A DNA stretch of 64,000 nt from Solen grandis (lineage: Eukaryota > Mollusca > Bivalvia > Adapedonta > Solenidae). The DNA lies in assembly GCA_021229015.1 (NCBI GenBank), contig CM037795.1:12681193-12745192 (forward strand), written 5' to 3'. A program made the position numbers and the translations under genes. This document shows, in pieces, positions 33,484 to 45,199 of this stretch (within the stretch, counting starts at the first letter, position 1; each line of letters opens with the position of its first letter). A model generated the notes under the pieces. It did no database searches. It was not told the DNA's origin and was given only the letters and a program-made list of their open reading frames with translations.

Positions 33484-34344
33484 CAGTGGTCACGCGATTT
33501 CTCGAGGTCTTGCGGGATCTGCAAAAAAAAAACTGAAGAATCGCCGTATTCGAGGAACCATTTATATGTAAAAATTCTATACACTTATATTGTTGATACT
33601 TTTCATTAACTATTTTGTTACGTTATATTACTATAGTTTATAGTACTTTTTATACATAGAATATGTTTAACCAAAAATAACACTAGCATAGCTTTCATTG
33701 TGAGAATTTAGTCAGAAATAAGTTTTTTTGGGTTTTTTTTTTACCGATAATTTGATTGAAACCCTTTGTTTTAGTTTGTTTATATGGAGGCTTTGCGTAT
33801 TTTTTACATTCTTGTAATAAACACTAAACATTATGTCGTGGTTCTCCAAATTAATAATTACAGAGTAAAAGAACAACACACACACAAACAAAATCGGCAC
33901 CTTTAATGACAACTGATTAATTATGCAGAACCGTCGCAGTTTCTTACATGATCAGTAGGTGCGAAAATACGTTTAACATGTCCGTGTTGATATAACAATT
34001 CACCTATGTACTCTACGGAGGCTTGACGGTGTGTGAAAACAAATACAAAACCATCTTGACCAAGGTTTTAATTACAGGGACAGGTGGTCAGAGGGCCGGA
34101 GTATGGTTGTCAAGAAGATACAGTACAGTTATGTTTTGATATCGACTTCGAGGAATCACATAAAAATTATATAGGACTATCTAGGGACCAAGGACGGAGC
34201 TCGAGGAATCCAAAATCGCATGTTTGAAGAATCGACCTTAAGTTTATATAGAAAAAGAAGGGCTATATCAAGGGACTGGGCTTATAGCTCGAGTCATCGT
34301 CGGTATTCAATGAATCGCCACATTGAGGAATTGCGTGACCACTG
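33484..34344. mobile_element. Possible TA-flanked element with CAGTGGTCACGC termini
   Basis: CAGTGGTCACGCGATTTCTC starts after TA (33482-33483). The inverted counterpart GAGGAATTGCGTGACCACTG ends before TA (34345-34346). Outer 20 bp match at about 17 positions. The interior of about 820 bp has GAGGAATC-like words but no transposase. The open frames 33358-33609 and 34220-34519 cross the ends and are not supported as genes. The two termini could also belong to separate decayed elements. Confidence 0.45.
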
Positions 34345-34630
34345 TAGTTGTTTCATTCTCTGTTGCAACATATTGGTAAATGATTACAAAATAACAATAT
34401 CGGATATCCAAATTCAATGCTTTCTAGTGTCAAGCTTTACGTGCACCTGTTCGCTCGTATCATCGTTTTATAATAAACAACCAAAAAAAATTTATACCGA
34501 TGAAGTTGCTGCTCCGTAAAGGTTTTTATTTTCTGCTAAGAATACAATTATTTCAAATAATCTTCAATGTATGAATGAACAACAACAACGCGTATATGTA
34601 TTACTTTGAAGCTTTGATGTATCATAAACC

Positions 34631-34701
34631 CTGATAGCCTCAATGATAATGTGTTAGAAATTGAAGCTGAAAGTTGTTGGTTCGAATCTTGCTCCCACCA
34701 C
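34631..34701 (+). mobile_element. tRNA-like SINE head, fragment
   Basis: GATAGCCTCAATGATAATGT resembles a box A region and GTTGGTTCGAATCTTGCTCC contains box B, about 50 bp apart as in a tRNA. No acceptor-stem pairing or clean anticodon arm is evident, so it is read as a SINE head rather than a tRNA gene. Confidence 0.5.
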
Positions 34702-34982
34702 ATATATTTTTTTCACATTTAATAATGAATTTTGACCATTATGTTAAACATAATGTACTACATGTACATGCAAATCACACAGATACAGCACGGATTTATC
34801 GAAATAGTTGTTGAATATGCTACTTAAGAAGATTTCCTCAATACTCGACTGCATATAGGATTAAAAGAATATAGATTAAACAATACACGAGAAATACAAC
34901 ATATTATCCACCCATCCACTCATCCATTAATCGATAAAATGTAGAAGTGAAAATAATAATGAAGTGAAAACAGTTGTGTTCA

Positions 34983-35046
34983 TTGATGATTTGAGCCTGC
35001 CACTTCGTGATTACAAGACCGCTGAACTTACCACGATGCCATCTTG
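34983..35046 (-). mobile_element. tRNA-like SINE head, degenerate fragment
   Basis: On the minus strand GATGGCATCGTGGTAAGTTC (box A-like) is followed by GGTCTTGTAATCACGAAGTG and GCAGGCTCAAATCATC, a mutated box B. Confidence 0.5.
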
Positions 35047-35099
35047 AATTATGTTAAGTAATAAGTCCTGGGTTGTGACATGAAACATATTTTTGTTCA

Positions 35100-36580
35100 T
35101 TTAACACAAAGGAAAGTTAAACATGTGCAATGTCTATAAGATGTCATCATTTTTTTTTATTGATTTCTTGCGTTACAACATTGTCATTTTCCCCGGTATT
35201 CCCCTGTGTGCTATATTGTAGCCATTTATTGCTTTCAAAGACAGTCAGGAACATAGTTTTAGCGTCTATGTAAGTCCTACCAGCTATTCACAAAAAAAAA
35301 CATACATTTTTCCCCGTTAAAAGATAATATAGGATTTTTTAAAATTTTTATTACTTTATATGAATCTTTCAAAATGACACAGTGGTACAGTGGAAATCAA
35401 CAGTCGTTTCCATGTTCGAATTACACAGTGGAAAATTTGGCAAGGCGCAAAATTCGGATAAAAAACAAGAACATTTGATAATTATATTTATAAATAATAT
35501 TGGAAATATCAGTAACTGGTTTCTAAATTATTGAATTGATCGAATATTCTGCATCTTCTATTTTGATGTTTGCATTACTCTTTTCGATGGATGTGACAGT
35601 CAACCGCTCTCAGCTTTAATATATCCAAGGGGGAATGAGAGGAGCGCAAGCGAATGGATATGTGCGGTAGATTCGGTTTTGTAAACCCAGCACCATTGAA
35701 GGTCAAACGGCGATAAGCAGTAAAGCCATTATTTCCCTGTTCATGTAATCATTTCATTTCTGTTGGGATATCCTTCATTCTTCCTCACAAATGAGCAGCA
35801 TGAGTTTCCCTTTTCTTTTAAGAGAACAAAATTACTATTGCTTCATTTACAAGTAAGCATTTAGTTACAACGATTAGGCGTGTTCAGTGTTCAAAAATAG
35901 TGATAGATCGTTTCCAGTCTTTTGGTATTGATTTAGACAGTGTTTTGTGTGTTACATTCATAAAAAAACTAATAATTTGCTTTGAATTGCAGGGAATGAC
36001 GATTTTTCATTTTGCCTTTAATATATATGATAAAACATGTACGGTATCTTCGTATATTTTTATCTCAATTAATGAGTTTCGTTTTTTTTTATTTCGTCAG
36101 ACCAGACAATCAAAATGATTCATAAGACCCAAACAGTTACTGGAAATGTATTAGATGGGAATCGAATACGACATTACATACATTCTGTCGGTGAATCATT
36201 TATCAAAATATACTAGGATTTGTAAATGTATGAATACCTATTATTTTCATATCACGAATAGCGCCGCCATAAAGAGAAAATTAATGAAGTTGCAAGATTT
36301 AATTTTTTTTATTCCTTTGAAATTTTATAAGTAAAAGAAAAAATACTGAACAAAACACATAAATGCTTAGAACCAGAACTTAACAACGAAACTGAAAACT
36401 TTCCAGAGCCAATTCTTTAAAGAGGCCGCCATCGCACAGGGCGATGAGAATTGTCAATGGTGCTACTGAAGATGTTAGAGAAAAAGTTATTGTAGATATT
36501 ACATATCCAACTTTTTTTGTATGTATGTGATGTTTAAAGGTTAAGTGCGTTGGGGGTTTTATTGTACTTCATATATAACA
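35100..36580. other. Featureless AT-rich stretch
   Basis: Only AT-rich unique sequence with a short open frame (35900-36118) lacking any motif. Nothing else recognised. Confidence 0.5.
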
Positions 36581-36597
36581 CTGATACATTGATTTAC

Positions 36598-36760
36598 GTA
36601 GTTCCAGGACTAATTGGCCCGGTGACATGATAATTAATGTGACCGGGTGTGATATCATGTCACACGTCTACGGCGTGATACTGCAGTGCGGCACCACTAT
36701 ATTTGTCTCAAGTCTCAAATAACTGAAATACTGTTGGTGTTAAACCCAATAAACAAACAA
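36598..36760 (+). mobile_element. SINE family B, 5'-truncated, with 11/12 target duplication
   Basis: GTAGTTCCAGGACTAATTGG CCCGGTGACATGATAA, CACGTCTACGGCGTGATACT GCAGTGCGGC and TTAAACCCAATAAACAAACA A match the 46-kb copy. Flanks ACATTGATTTAC (36586-36597) and ACATTAATTTAC (36761-36772) differ at one position. Confidence 0.88.
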
Positions 36761-36879
36761 ACATTAATTTACCATGTTAATGTTCAACCAGAATCAAAAC
36801 TACATCTCATATCTAGATTCCGGTGCTGCAATAAAGCGTGTAACTCATTTCAACGTTTTACAACTTAAGCATTGCACGT

Positions 36880-37220
36880 CAAATTAAATATAACATGTTC
36901 GTGTGAGATCGTCAGTTTTATTTTATACATTTTACAAGATTCCGCGTCGAATGAAACTGCTGGTCGGTATACAGCGGCAAGCAGACTAGTCTCGCATGAA
37001 ATCTCTAATGCATCATTATCACAGGAACAACCTGATACAAAACGAGTTCATGATTTCTGTAAAGCACGTTTTCTTTATAAGCTCAACCGGTGGAAAGTCT
37101 TGAGGGACGTATAGTATAGAGCTATAGACTGACTGGAGATCGATAAGGGTAAATTATGAAATAGTATGTACCATGTAAATTTGCTGCAAAGGGCTGCTTG
37201 CTGCCAGATATTTATGTAGC
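36880..37220 (+). repeat. Dispersed repeat R3, copy 3 (block one)
   Basis: AGACTAGTCTCGCATGAAATC, GAGTTCATGATTTCTGTAAA, TATAAGCTCAACCGGTGG and TATGTACCATGTAAAT correspond to the copy at 26930. Confidence 0.6.
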
Positions 37221-37323
37221 ATTTTCATGTATTTAACATAACCGAACAAAGTTATTTACATAGCATCGCGAACTGACCTATCAGCTTGAGCAATTCCAAT
37301 GGAAGCAATTGAACGGGTAAAAA

Positions 37324-38100
37324 AATCAAAGCGCTGAAGGCACTGAAGTTGTGTGTGTCTCAAATGAAGGAGTGTTTAAAGAGCGGCAAGTCGATCACCA
37401 ATAATTAAATTCACTTTGATAAACAAAAAGAAATGCGGCATTCCTGTTTTCTCAGCGCTATCAGAGCTTTGATTTGTATTCACATGCAGTACCTTATCTA
37501 CAACAGACTCTATTTATAGATTGAAGTAATTATGCAATTTTTTTGCACAGGTCAGAGGCTCCGATCTCATTTCAGGTAGTAGATATACAGGTTTTCGGTC
37601 ACTTTTTAGTGTAAGAAATAACCCGTAGAGATATCTGAGGTCGATAGATTAATGTGATTATTAGTACTCGTATGTTACAATATTTTGTTTTGGACTTCAC
37701 ATGGGTTATTGTATTAGCCTAAAATCTGCACATTTACTATCAGATTTATTTGCGAGCCACCTTTGCATCGAAACAAACTATATTCGTGCGCCTGGTAAAG
37801 TGATCACGAGATAAAACAGTTACATCATTCGACTGCAGTTACACCAGCATTGAAAAATAAGTCCTATAGTGTTTTCATGTTACAGGCGATTTTTGTAGCC
37901 TGTAAGTATTTATTTTTCACACAGCATTGATTTTTCAGCATTTTTGCTTAATTCTAGTATACTTATGTTGTAAGATATATATATACAATTGTTCGTTCAT
38001 ATTTACACTATTGAGAGGTTGTTTGGATTTACATCTAGGAGAACCTTGGTTGAAAACGTAGTACTATAGTTGGTGTGACTGACGTCACACGCAACTAAAA
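37324..38100 (+). repeat. Dispersed repeat R1, copy 2 (about 777 bp)
   Basis: Begins AATCAAAGCGCTGAAGGCAC and ends CACACGCAACTAAAA. It aligns along its length to 1168-1912, including GGACTTCACATGGGTT, CAGGCGATTTTTGTAGCCTG and TTTTTCAGCATTTTTGCTTA. It carries a few extra segments of 10-20 bp relative to copy 1. Confidence 0.75.
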
Positions 38101-38589
38101 CATGGCGCCCCTAACCAATATGTTTATGAATGCGACTGTCAAAACTAAAAGAAAGAGATTATTGCATAGTTACGATAATATGAGAAAAAAAGAGATGGCG
38201 TCATATAATTTGATAATATTTTCATTTTATGAAAACACCGTTTTCGAAAGATAATCTACATTTTTGTTAATATACATTCTTTTACCATTGGCCTTATTAA
38301 TTCCTATGCTAGTAATGCGTGTTGCAATTCGTATTTGCATTCAATGTGCAGTGTAAACGTACAAGTAGCAACACCCTTTTTAATTAATTTCGACTGCAAA
38401 ACTCTTGATTAACATATAGCTTAAATCTTGAACGATATTTAAACGGACCGGGAATAGTTATTGTTTCTTCTGCTTTCAGAACAATGCGATTGGAACCCTA
38501 GAGTAAATATTTAAATGACGCATATTGTTTAGTCGCATAGATTTTGTAATTAGAGTCTTCCAAAAGCAATGTATATTCTTCAGACAGAA

Positions 38590-39110
38590 AAACAAAGTGT
38601 GTGCTACATATTTGTTACGAAATGAAATCCATGTACATACTCGTGGACGAAAACGTTACTACAATGCATAAAAAAGAATCTTTTACAAGATCATTCAATA
38701 GTTTACAAAAATAACTAATTTTTGTATTCTGCATATCTTCGTCAAATTTCTGTCGTTTTCCGTAGACCTTCTGTAGGTCTCCGTTAATGATTTACGAGTG
38801 CATAAATTGATGACGTAGCAGATAAAGAAATTGTGATTCGACGACGGTTTTTCAAATTTAGTTTATTTCCGATTACAGACTGTCTTCGGGAATACTCGCC
38901 AATGCAAAATGTAAACAATGAGAGTATTTTGAAATACATCCAAAATAAAAAAATGCGTAATTTGATTCAAATTTCAATGCGTTTAACTGTTATTTTACAG
39001 AAGAAACTTTCACATAATGTATCATTTGTGATAGCCAACAATATGTCCATCTTATTTTATACCTTCATTTTCATGAAAATTGAATCATTATGAAATATAA
39101 TGGGCCCTTA
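38590..39110 (+). repeat. Dispersed repeat R2, copy 3
   Basis: The longest of the three R2 copies. GACGACGGTTTTTCAAATTT, GACTGTCTTCGGGAATACTC GCCAATGCAAAATG and TTTTCATGAAAATTGAATCA are shared with 6060 and 9540. The upstream part from about 38600 is shared only with the 6060 copy. Confidence 0.6.
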
Positions 39111-39119
39111 AATACTGCC

Positions 39120-40780
39120 TGTTTTTGAAACACAGTTTAGGAAAAGACTCTTTTCGACAAGATTTGTTTAAAGTTAAGACGTGGACACGAGTATCAATAC
39201 ATGTACATTGGTACTAATCATACTATACGAGTAAAGGTAGTAGTATGTATTGTTAAAGGCCTATTTAAAACGACTTTGAATCGATTCGTAACATAAATTA
39301 TTCATTAAGTTATATTTGCGTTAGAATTTACAAAAAGAGCATTTTCCATAAAATAGATCTTTATAAGGTATAATGTTTTTTACAGTGAATACGTCAAAAC
39401 TGATTTCATTATATATAATTATTTATTCATTACCAATTTTGTGAGGACAGCTGCTAATGGCTGCCCGATCTCATCTGTACCGATGAATGGTAGATTAACG
39501 GTGTTACCAGTAGTATTTTCTTTTTTTCAAAGATCATAATATAGATTAAACATAACGGCCTAAATATATAGATACTTATCTTTTAAAATAATAACTGAAT
39601 TCTTAGATAAAGACCTTTATTCAATATTTATAAAGACCGTTTGTTTTGATAATGTTCTCAATGATTAATCTCTATACCATTGAGAACAGTTTACGAGCAA
39701 CCTGGTCGGATATTACTTGATACTAAAATAAAAAAGAGATTCAGTGTGCTTCATGAGACTAATATTTTTAACAATGTGCATCAGGACTTGATATGAATTA
39801 ATCAAGTAATGTCCATCAGTGAAAAATAAGTACTGATTCCCGAAGGCATATAGCTTTACATTTTTTTTTTCAAATGATGAGTATGAAAGAAGGGTAACCC
39901 TTTATCTGACAAATCGAATTACATTGGTACGGTCCCTGCTGGGGCATAATACTCCGAATAAAAAGAAGTTTCTCGGACCCAAGACGACCCTAAGCTAGTA
40001 TGCTAGTCAAATTACTATAATTTCTTTAATGAAATGATATTTTTACTCGGGTCGGATGTTTTGAACCTACAGCAGTAAGGGGTTAAGCGATACTCTGAAT
40101 GGATTAAGGGTGAAATGGCAAAACTAAAGAACTCGGGACTAAGCTTTCCCGACCCATCTGTTTGTTCTGGTAAAACAAATGTGATCTTGCTATTGTGAAA
40201 TTAATGTCAACGATGTTGACTTATTATGTAAAATTTAGTTAAGGACATTAAGTAATAGTATTATTTACTTTTGAATTTTCAAATATTTTTCCTTTATTAA
40301 ATGTGTATTATTGATCTACGTTGTGGTTCACATTGAACAATTTAACATCTACAAGCATGCAAACGTTATAGAAAACACCAGTCTTACACATGTCATCTTT
40401 AAAAGAAATTTTGTCTGTAGCTTCAATATATCGTGATAAAGCCATATAGTGCTTTTTCACCAAACGACAAATGTTCGAGATCAGATGACAATTACTTGTG
40501 TCGTCTGCATGTGTCAACTTATACCGTATTTGGGTAAAATTAGCCGTGTTAAGTAAAAAACATGCTCTCTGTTTTGAAATGATATCCTTAAACTCCTAGT
40601 GATGGCATAGATGATATTGTGTTTGATAACAATACAGAGTTGAATTTCTGAAACATGGTAATATAATAGAAATAATATCTATAATAATATAATACCTATG
40701 ACATGCTGACGTCTATATATACACATCAGGCGTATTATGAACTCTATAAACGAGAAATTGTTTCTGATAGCTTCTTAAAT
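39120..40780. other. Unique AT-rich stretch with minor fragments
   Basis: A small inverted repeat GTTCTCAATG / CATTGAGAAC lies near 39653-39688. A weak tRNA-SINE-like relic may be present at about 39930-40100 (TTTTGAACCTACAGCAGTAA resembles the head region at 14240). No gene recognised. Confidence 0.4.
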
Positions 40781-40794
40781 TTACTGACGTTTGT

Positions 40795-40856
40795 GTTTCT
40801 CCAAATGACTGAAATACAGTACTGCCTGTGGGACGTTAAACCGAATAAACTAACAT
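40795..40856 (+). mobile_element. SINE family B, 3' fragment
   Basis: TCTCCAAATGACTGAAATAC AGTACTGCCTGTGGGACGTT AAACCGAATAAACTAAC is the terminal block of family B. Confidence 0.75.
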
Positions 40857-41204
40857 CAAAGCATTTATGTAAGTATGGGGGAATGTATCAAACGTTACAT
40901 ATTTGCATCTAACGTGAAAAATGTAACCCGATGAACTACACTAGCCTATCACGTGACCCATAACAAACTTTCATTTGTCGGTAGAATATATTAGGCGTGG
41001 ATTGTTTTACTACGTGCACTTTCATTAATAGAAACACATTAAAATAATCATTGTGCCAAAAGCTTGAAGACAATCTAATTAAATGTATCTAAATTGAATG
41101 TGGACGAAAAAAGTTATTGGAATCGTTATAAAGATCTGAAATAAGATTTAAATAAAGATTGTAAAGAATGTAAGTTATATGAATATTTTAATGAAATGTA
41201 TACT

Positions 41205-41575
41205 GGGGATTCATGGGGGGTGGGGGTTCTAAATTTCTCGGACCATACATAAATGTAGACACGCAATCCCCCAAATCTCACAATACCGCACTATTTCACA
41301 GCTTTAAATTCAAAATATTAGCGGATCCCCCGTCCAATCAGAACTACAAGTGTCTCTCGGCTCGAGCACCCTTCTCTCGGTTCGGGAAAGCGACAAGCCG
41401 CTTGCATTGTCACCGCGTACGTGGATCCGGTGCTGTTTTATCCAGTGGACGTGTTGTTATCCCGAAAGAAAAATTAGTCATGTCATTCCATCAATTGCAT
41501 CTATGTCGGTGTGTATGTGACTTAAACAACCTAAAATCATTAAAAAAAATCTACTTAAAATTTTCGCGATAAAGG
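41205..41575 (+). other. Locally GC-rich patch with a 119-codon open frame
   Basis: The frame 41213-41572 starts MGGGGSKFLGPYINVDTQSP. The middle is CpG-richer than its surroundings and contains CCGTCCAATCAGAAC, a CCAAT-type motif. It could be a promoter or 5' exon, or a chance GC-rich patch. No domain recognised. Confidence 0.18.
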
Positions 41576-41579
41576 GAAT

Positions 41580-42630
41580 AAAATGTAACATAATTATGTA
41601 ACCTCGTTAAAGAATGCAGCTGAGATGTAAATATAACTTTTATTCATTCCCCGATGAAACATGAGATGTACAATTCAATCCCTTATTAAATGATAATTTT
41701 ATTATAGACACACATTTTTTGAAGGAGACTTAACATGTTCAGATGTAGTTAACAGCGAAGTCAAATGGTGGATTCTTGAATATACGAGCTACTGAGGTCA
41801 ATTTCTTAGTTGTGTTGCTCTACTTTCTGTTTCTTTTTTAAACAGTGAAATAAAATTGATATAGTTTTTGATTCCTTCCATATACTTGTCATTTCATATA
41901 AACAATCCAAAACACCCTTTTAAACATATATAAATGTATCAATAATTTCTCATCTTCAGTTATCTATGGATAAATAATTTAAATAAACATCGTTAACGTA
42001 CAAAAAGGATAAAACCGCAGTTTGTGAAGCTACTTGACAAGTAATGGTTTTACCATGCGCGAATGTTTCCATATATTTGTCTGCCTCTACGTCTCAAAGG
42101 AAGGTTTCCACAAACCCGAAGGTAGATGATGAGGAATATTATAAATGGCAAACAAATTAACAACGACAGTTATTTATGATAGGAAGCTAAATTTCTCTTT
42201 ATAATACCACGTGATTTATACGTATTATTCCTAAAGCTATATATAAATAGGACATTGTTTTAGAATGAATCCCAAAAGGATTACGTAATAAGTGTTTTGG
42301 TAGGCTAAAATGCGATATCAACAATTCTGCCGACTGTGTTGATATGTCATAACTAAATAATGCTTATCGTTAACTCTTAGGTCAAAAACGATTTTCCCCA
42401 AAACTTATCTCAACAGTACGCAAACCATGATAAAATTTCAAATATTTGGAAGAATGAATATTGAAATTTTTCGATTTTCCATTCAAGAGTTAATTGTGAT
42501 ATTGAATTTTATTTTGTACAGTGTAATGTCTTGATAAATGTGTGAATATATACGTAAAGATTTTGGGAAAATAATGTGATATGTGTTTATTGATTTTTAT
42601 GACATACATTATGGTACCGATGAACGGGAA
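41580..42630. other. Featureless AT-rich stretch
   Basis: Nothing recognised on either strand. Confidence 0.5.
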
Positions 42631-42647
42631 AAGAAAGAACACACAGA

Positions 42648-42836
42648 ATGATTCAATTTCAATTTTATGAGCGTGTTAAGTACAGTGTTCAATCCCCATG
42701 GAGACGTTACACGTGCGATCAGTTTGTAGGAGAACCTCTAATACGATTTGCACACGCACTGGATACGCTTCCCCGACAAAAGCTCGTCCGTTGGGGTGTG
42801 TTACATAAGAGTTGGATCAATAAAGCTCTGATGTGA
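42648..42836. other. GC-richer segment open on both strands
   Basis: Plus frame MIQFQFYERVKYSVQSPWRR... (62 codons) and a minus frame NSYVTHPNGRAFVGEAYPVR, VQIVLEVLLQTDRTCNVSMG cover the same bases. Either could be an exon, but GC-rich DNA in an AT-rich genome is open by default. It lies just outside the 3' end of the LINE relic at 42888. Confidence 0.18.
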
Positions 42837-42887
42837 ACATATTTTGTTGTCTTAATACTTCCGTCACGCAAAAATACGGGAAGAACA

Positions 42888-44347
42888 CGTTTTCAAGTTT
42901 TATTGGTATATCGGCAAAAGATGCCTTTGGCAATTTACTACATATTATTTTACATATGGCCAAGACAACACAATCAGCATAATATAAAGTTACAACTTTT
43001 TACATACAGCAATTGACATTCACAAATACATTAATGGTAAAATAAATAAATCATGAATCAGCGATACATTTCAGTTTTACCTGTCATAATTTCATAGCAT
43101 CAGATAAAAATCTTGCTACACTATAGATAGTTCAAATTTTACAACTTGATAATAAGTTTGAAAACAATGATAGAATTTCTCAACTTAATTTGATATTATT
43201 TTCTTCTTATATCATTATAAGCAGGACTACACAGTTAAGATGATATTCCGATTTTACAACATTTTGATTGTACATTTTGCATTTACGATTTTCCCTTTCT
43301 ATCCCAAAATATTTCCCAGTTTCAATAGCTAATAATTATCAACTCAGTCAATATAAATCTTTATATCCAAATCTAACGGTTTATAGTAATCAACTGTTGG
43401 TTGGTTGTTTACAATTTTAAACTATTGTTGAAGATATTAAACCCCAATTCTTTGTTTTCTAAAAAGCCCAAAAATTTTAAATCAATACATTCACAAATCA
43501 TTAAAAAGAGACTTAATCCCAATGTATCCAGAGAACCTTTTATAGCTGTATACCAAAAAATGCAGGGTTTATTATAATTCATATTGAGCAGTGAACTACA
43601 AGTATTAACTTGTTCAAAGAATATATTAATGGGGGGGGATCAGGGTGCTTCATTATCTTTATCCAAAAATGTAAACGATCTTTCTTTACATAATGATGAT
43701 GATGGAAATCTACCAAGTTCTCCTAGAACTGCAACATTAGATGTTTGTGGACGTACAACTAGTATCATGTATTAACAGAATTTAATATGTAATTTATATA
43801 TTTCTTTGTAAACATATATACCCCAAACATCCTCACCAAATGATAGGAACTACCAATGAATCAAATAGTGACAGTTTGGTTTTGATATAATTGCACTCTG
43901 CTAAATATAGAGATAAGATGGTTATAGGCTTTAAAAGGTTGTTGTTTAGTAAATACTTGAACAACATTTTATCAATTACCCGTGATGGAAAAACTTATCC
44001 CAAGATAGAAAGAATTATCAACTATCAATTTCAATGATCTCATAATTAATAAACCAATAACAATTACACTGACTTTTTTATTCTTTTCACTTTGATATTT
44101 ACCCTCACCCCCCCCCCCCCCTTTTTTTTCGAATTCGCATTAACCTTTGCCAGTAAACTCTCCGGATTAGTGGTAAACAATGTAATACCATCATCAGAAA
44201 GATTACAACTGTCAAAATATTAATGTCAGACAGATTATTTTTTACATCGTTAATGGATAAATAAAATAAAAGTAATGGAGACAAAGGCATAGACTTCATA
44301 AATATTGTACATGAACAGAACTGCATTTTTTTCTCAAAATGAACCAC
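42888..44347 (-). pseudogene. Non-LTR retrotransposon relic with reverse transcriptase C-terminal half and 3' UTR
   Basis: Reading the minus strand: MPLSPLLLFYLSINDV (44240-44300), a motif C remnant reading LSDDGITLFTTNPESLL in a shifted frame (SDD at 44198-44190), LLKAYNHLISIFSRVQLYIK then TKLSLFDSLVVPII (about 43960-43850), and QTSNVAVLGELGRFPSSSLC KERS (about 43750-43680). The 3' UTR ends GATATACCAATAAAACTTGA AAACG at 42888. Several stops and shifts interrupt the frame, and the usual YADD has become LSDD. A C-run and a T-run at 44108-44128 break it further. Clade is jockey/R1/CR1-like by eye. It is a different subfamily from the copy at 8103. Confidence 0.85.
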
Positions 44348-44430
44348 CTTATAAATAATTTTATTAGGAATAATGTATAAATAATATGTTTATTCCATTT
44401 ATAGGTAAAATAATCTTAATAGTGCTTTAA

Positions 44431-45187
44431 ACAAGAGGGCCATAGAGGCCCTGGATCGCTCACCTGAGTATAGGATTACCCAAGCAACTGAAAACCTTTG
44501 AAATCTGACCAGTCGTTTTGAAGGAGATGATTTTAAAGTTTTCTTTTTTTCTTTCCGTTGCCATGACAACCAGAGTTCAACATGGATCATGTTTATTTGA
44601 GCGGCTTTTGTGAAGGTTCACCCAAGGATCAGCCCTGCAAAGATTAATCAAATTCTGTTAAGCGGTTTCATAGGAGATGTCGTTCAAATTTTTAACAATA
44701 TACATATAATGCAAATTAGCCCTGCCCCTGGCGGCCCTGTTTTTTTTTATTTTATTTTTACGGAACGGAATAATTTTAGCAATCTTTGTATAGGGTTACC
44801 CAAGGAACAGCTGTACTAAAACATTTTGAAATCTGGCCAGTAGTTTTGAAGAAGATGATTTTTAAAGATTACATATTTTTTCTTTTCGTTGCCATGGCAG
44901 CCAGAGTTTGTCGGTAAATAGCTGTTCATAGCTAATTTTCTCTGTTATGTAAATATGTCTCCGACAATAAATAAAATTTGAATTGAATTGAGAGTTCTAC
45001 GTAGATAATGTTTATTTTAGCAACTTTTGTGAAGGTTCATCTAAGGATCATCCCTGCCAAGTTTAATCAAATTCTGTCAAGCGGTTTTAGAAGAAATGTC
45101 GCTTAAAAAACTTGTCGACGGACGACGACAGGAGCAGGGTGATTCTAATAGCTCACCTTGAGCACGTTGTGATAAGGTGAGCTAAAA
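44431..45187 (+). mobile_element. Bivalve GGCCATAGAGGCCCTGG...GGTGAGCTAA element with nested insertion
   Basis: The element begins ACAAGAGGGCCATAGAGGCC CTGGATCGCTCACCTGAG. It holds two diverged tandem modules (about 44466-44700 and 44793-45107) sharing AAATCTGRCCAGT.GTTTTGA AG.AGATGATTTT, CGTTGCCATG.CA.CCAGAGTT and GTGAAGGTTCA.C.AAGGATC. The right end is a stable hairpin, TAGCTCACCTT / AAGGTGAGCTA, finishing in CTAA. A 3' hairpin followed by CTRR is Helitron-like, but the 5' end does not show the expected TC, so class is left open. I recognise the family as abundant in bivalve genomes and transcripts. Confidence 0.75.
44909..44990 (+). mobile_element. Nested 82-bp LINE 3' end
   Basis: TGTCGGTAAATAGC...AAATATGTCTCCGACAATAAA TAAAATTTGAATTGAATTG interrupts the second module. 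AGAGTT occurs at 44903-44908 and again at 44991-44996, and removing the insert restores the module phrase CCAGAGTTCTACG. The tail is a (TTGAA)n-type pentamer. It is an extremely 5'-truncated retrotransposition event. Confidence 0.85.
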
Positions 45188-45199
45188 AGCATCAATGAA

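Noticed and set aside
38833..39093. Conserved short protein shared with 9585-9869
   Set aside because: Similarity comes from the R2 repeat DNA; after the first 20-25 residues the frames diverge and stops differ.
41213..41572. Assured first exon and promoter
   Set aside because: A CCAAT word and CpG-richer sequence are suggestive but there is no donor-supported frame or recognisable protein; left as a weak note.
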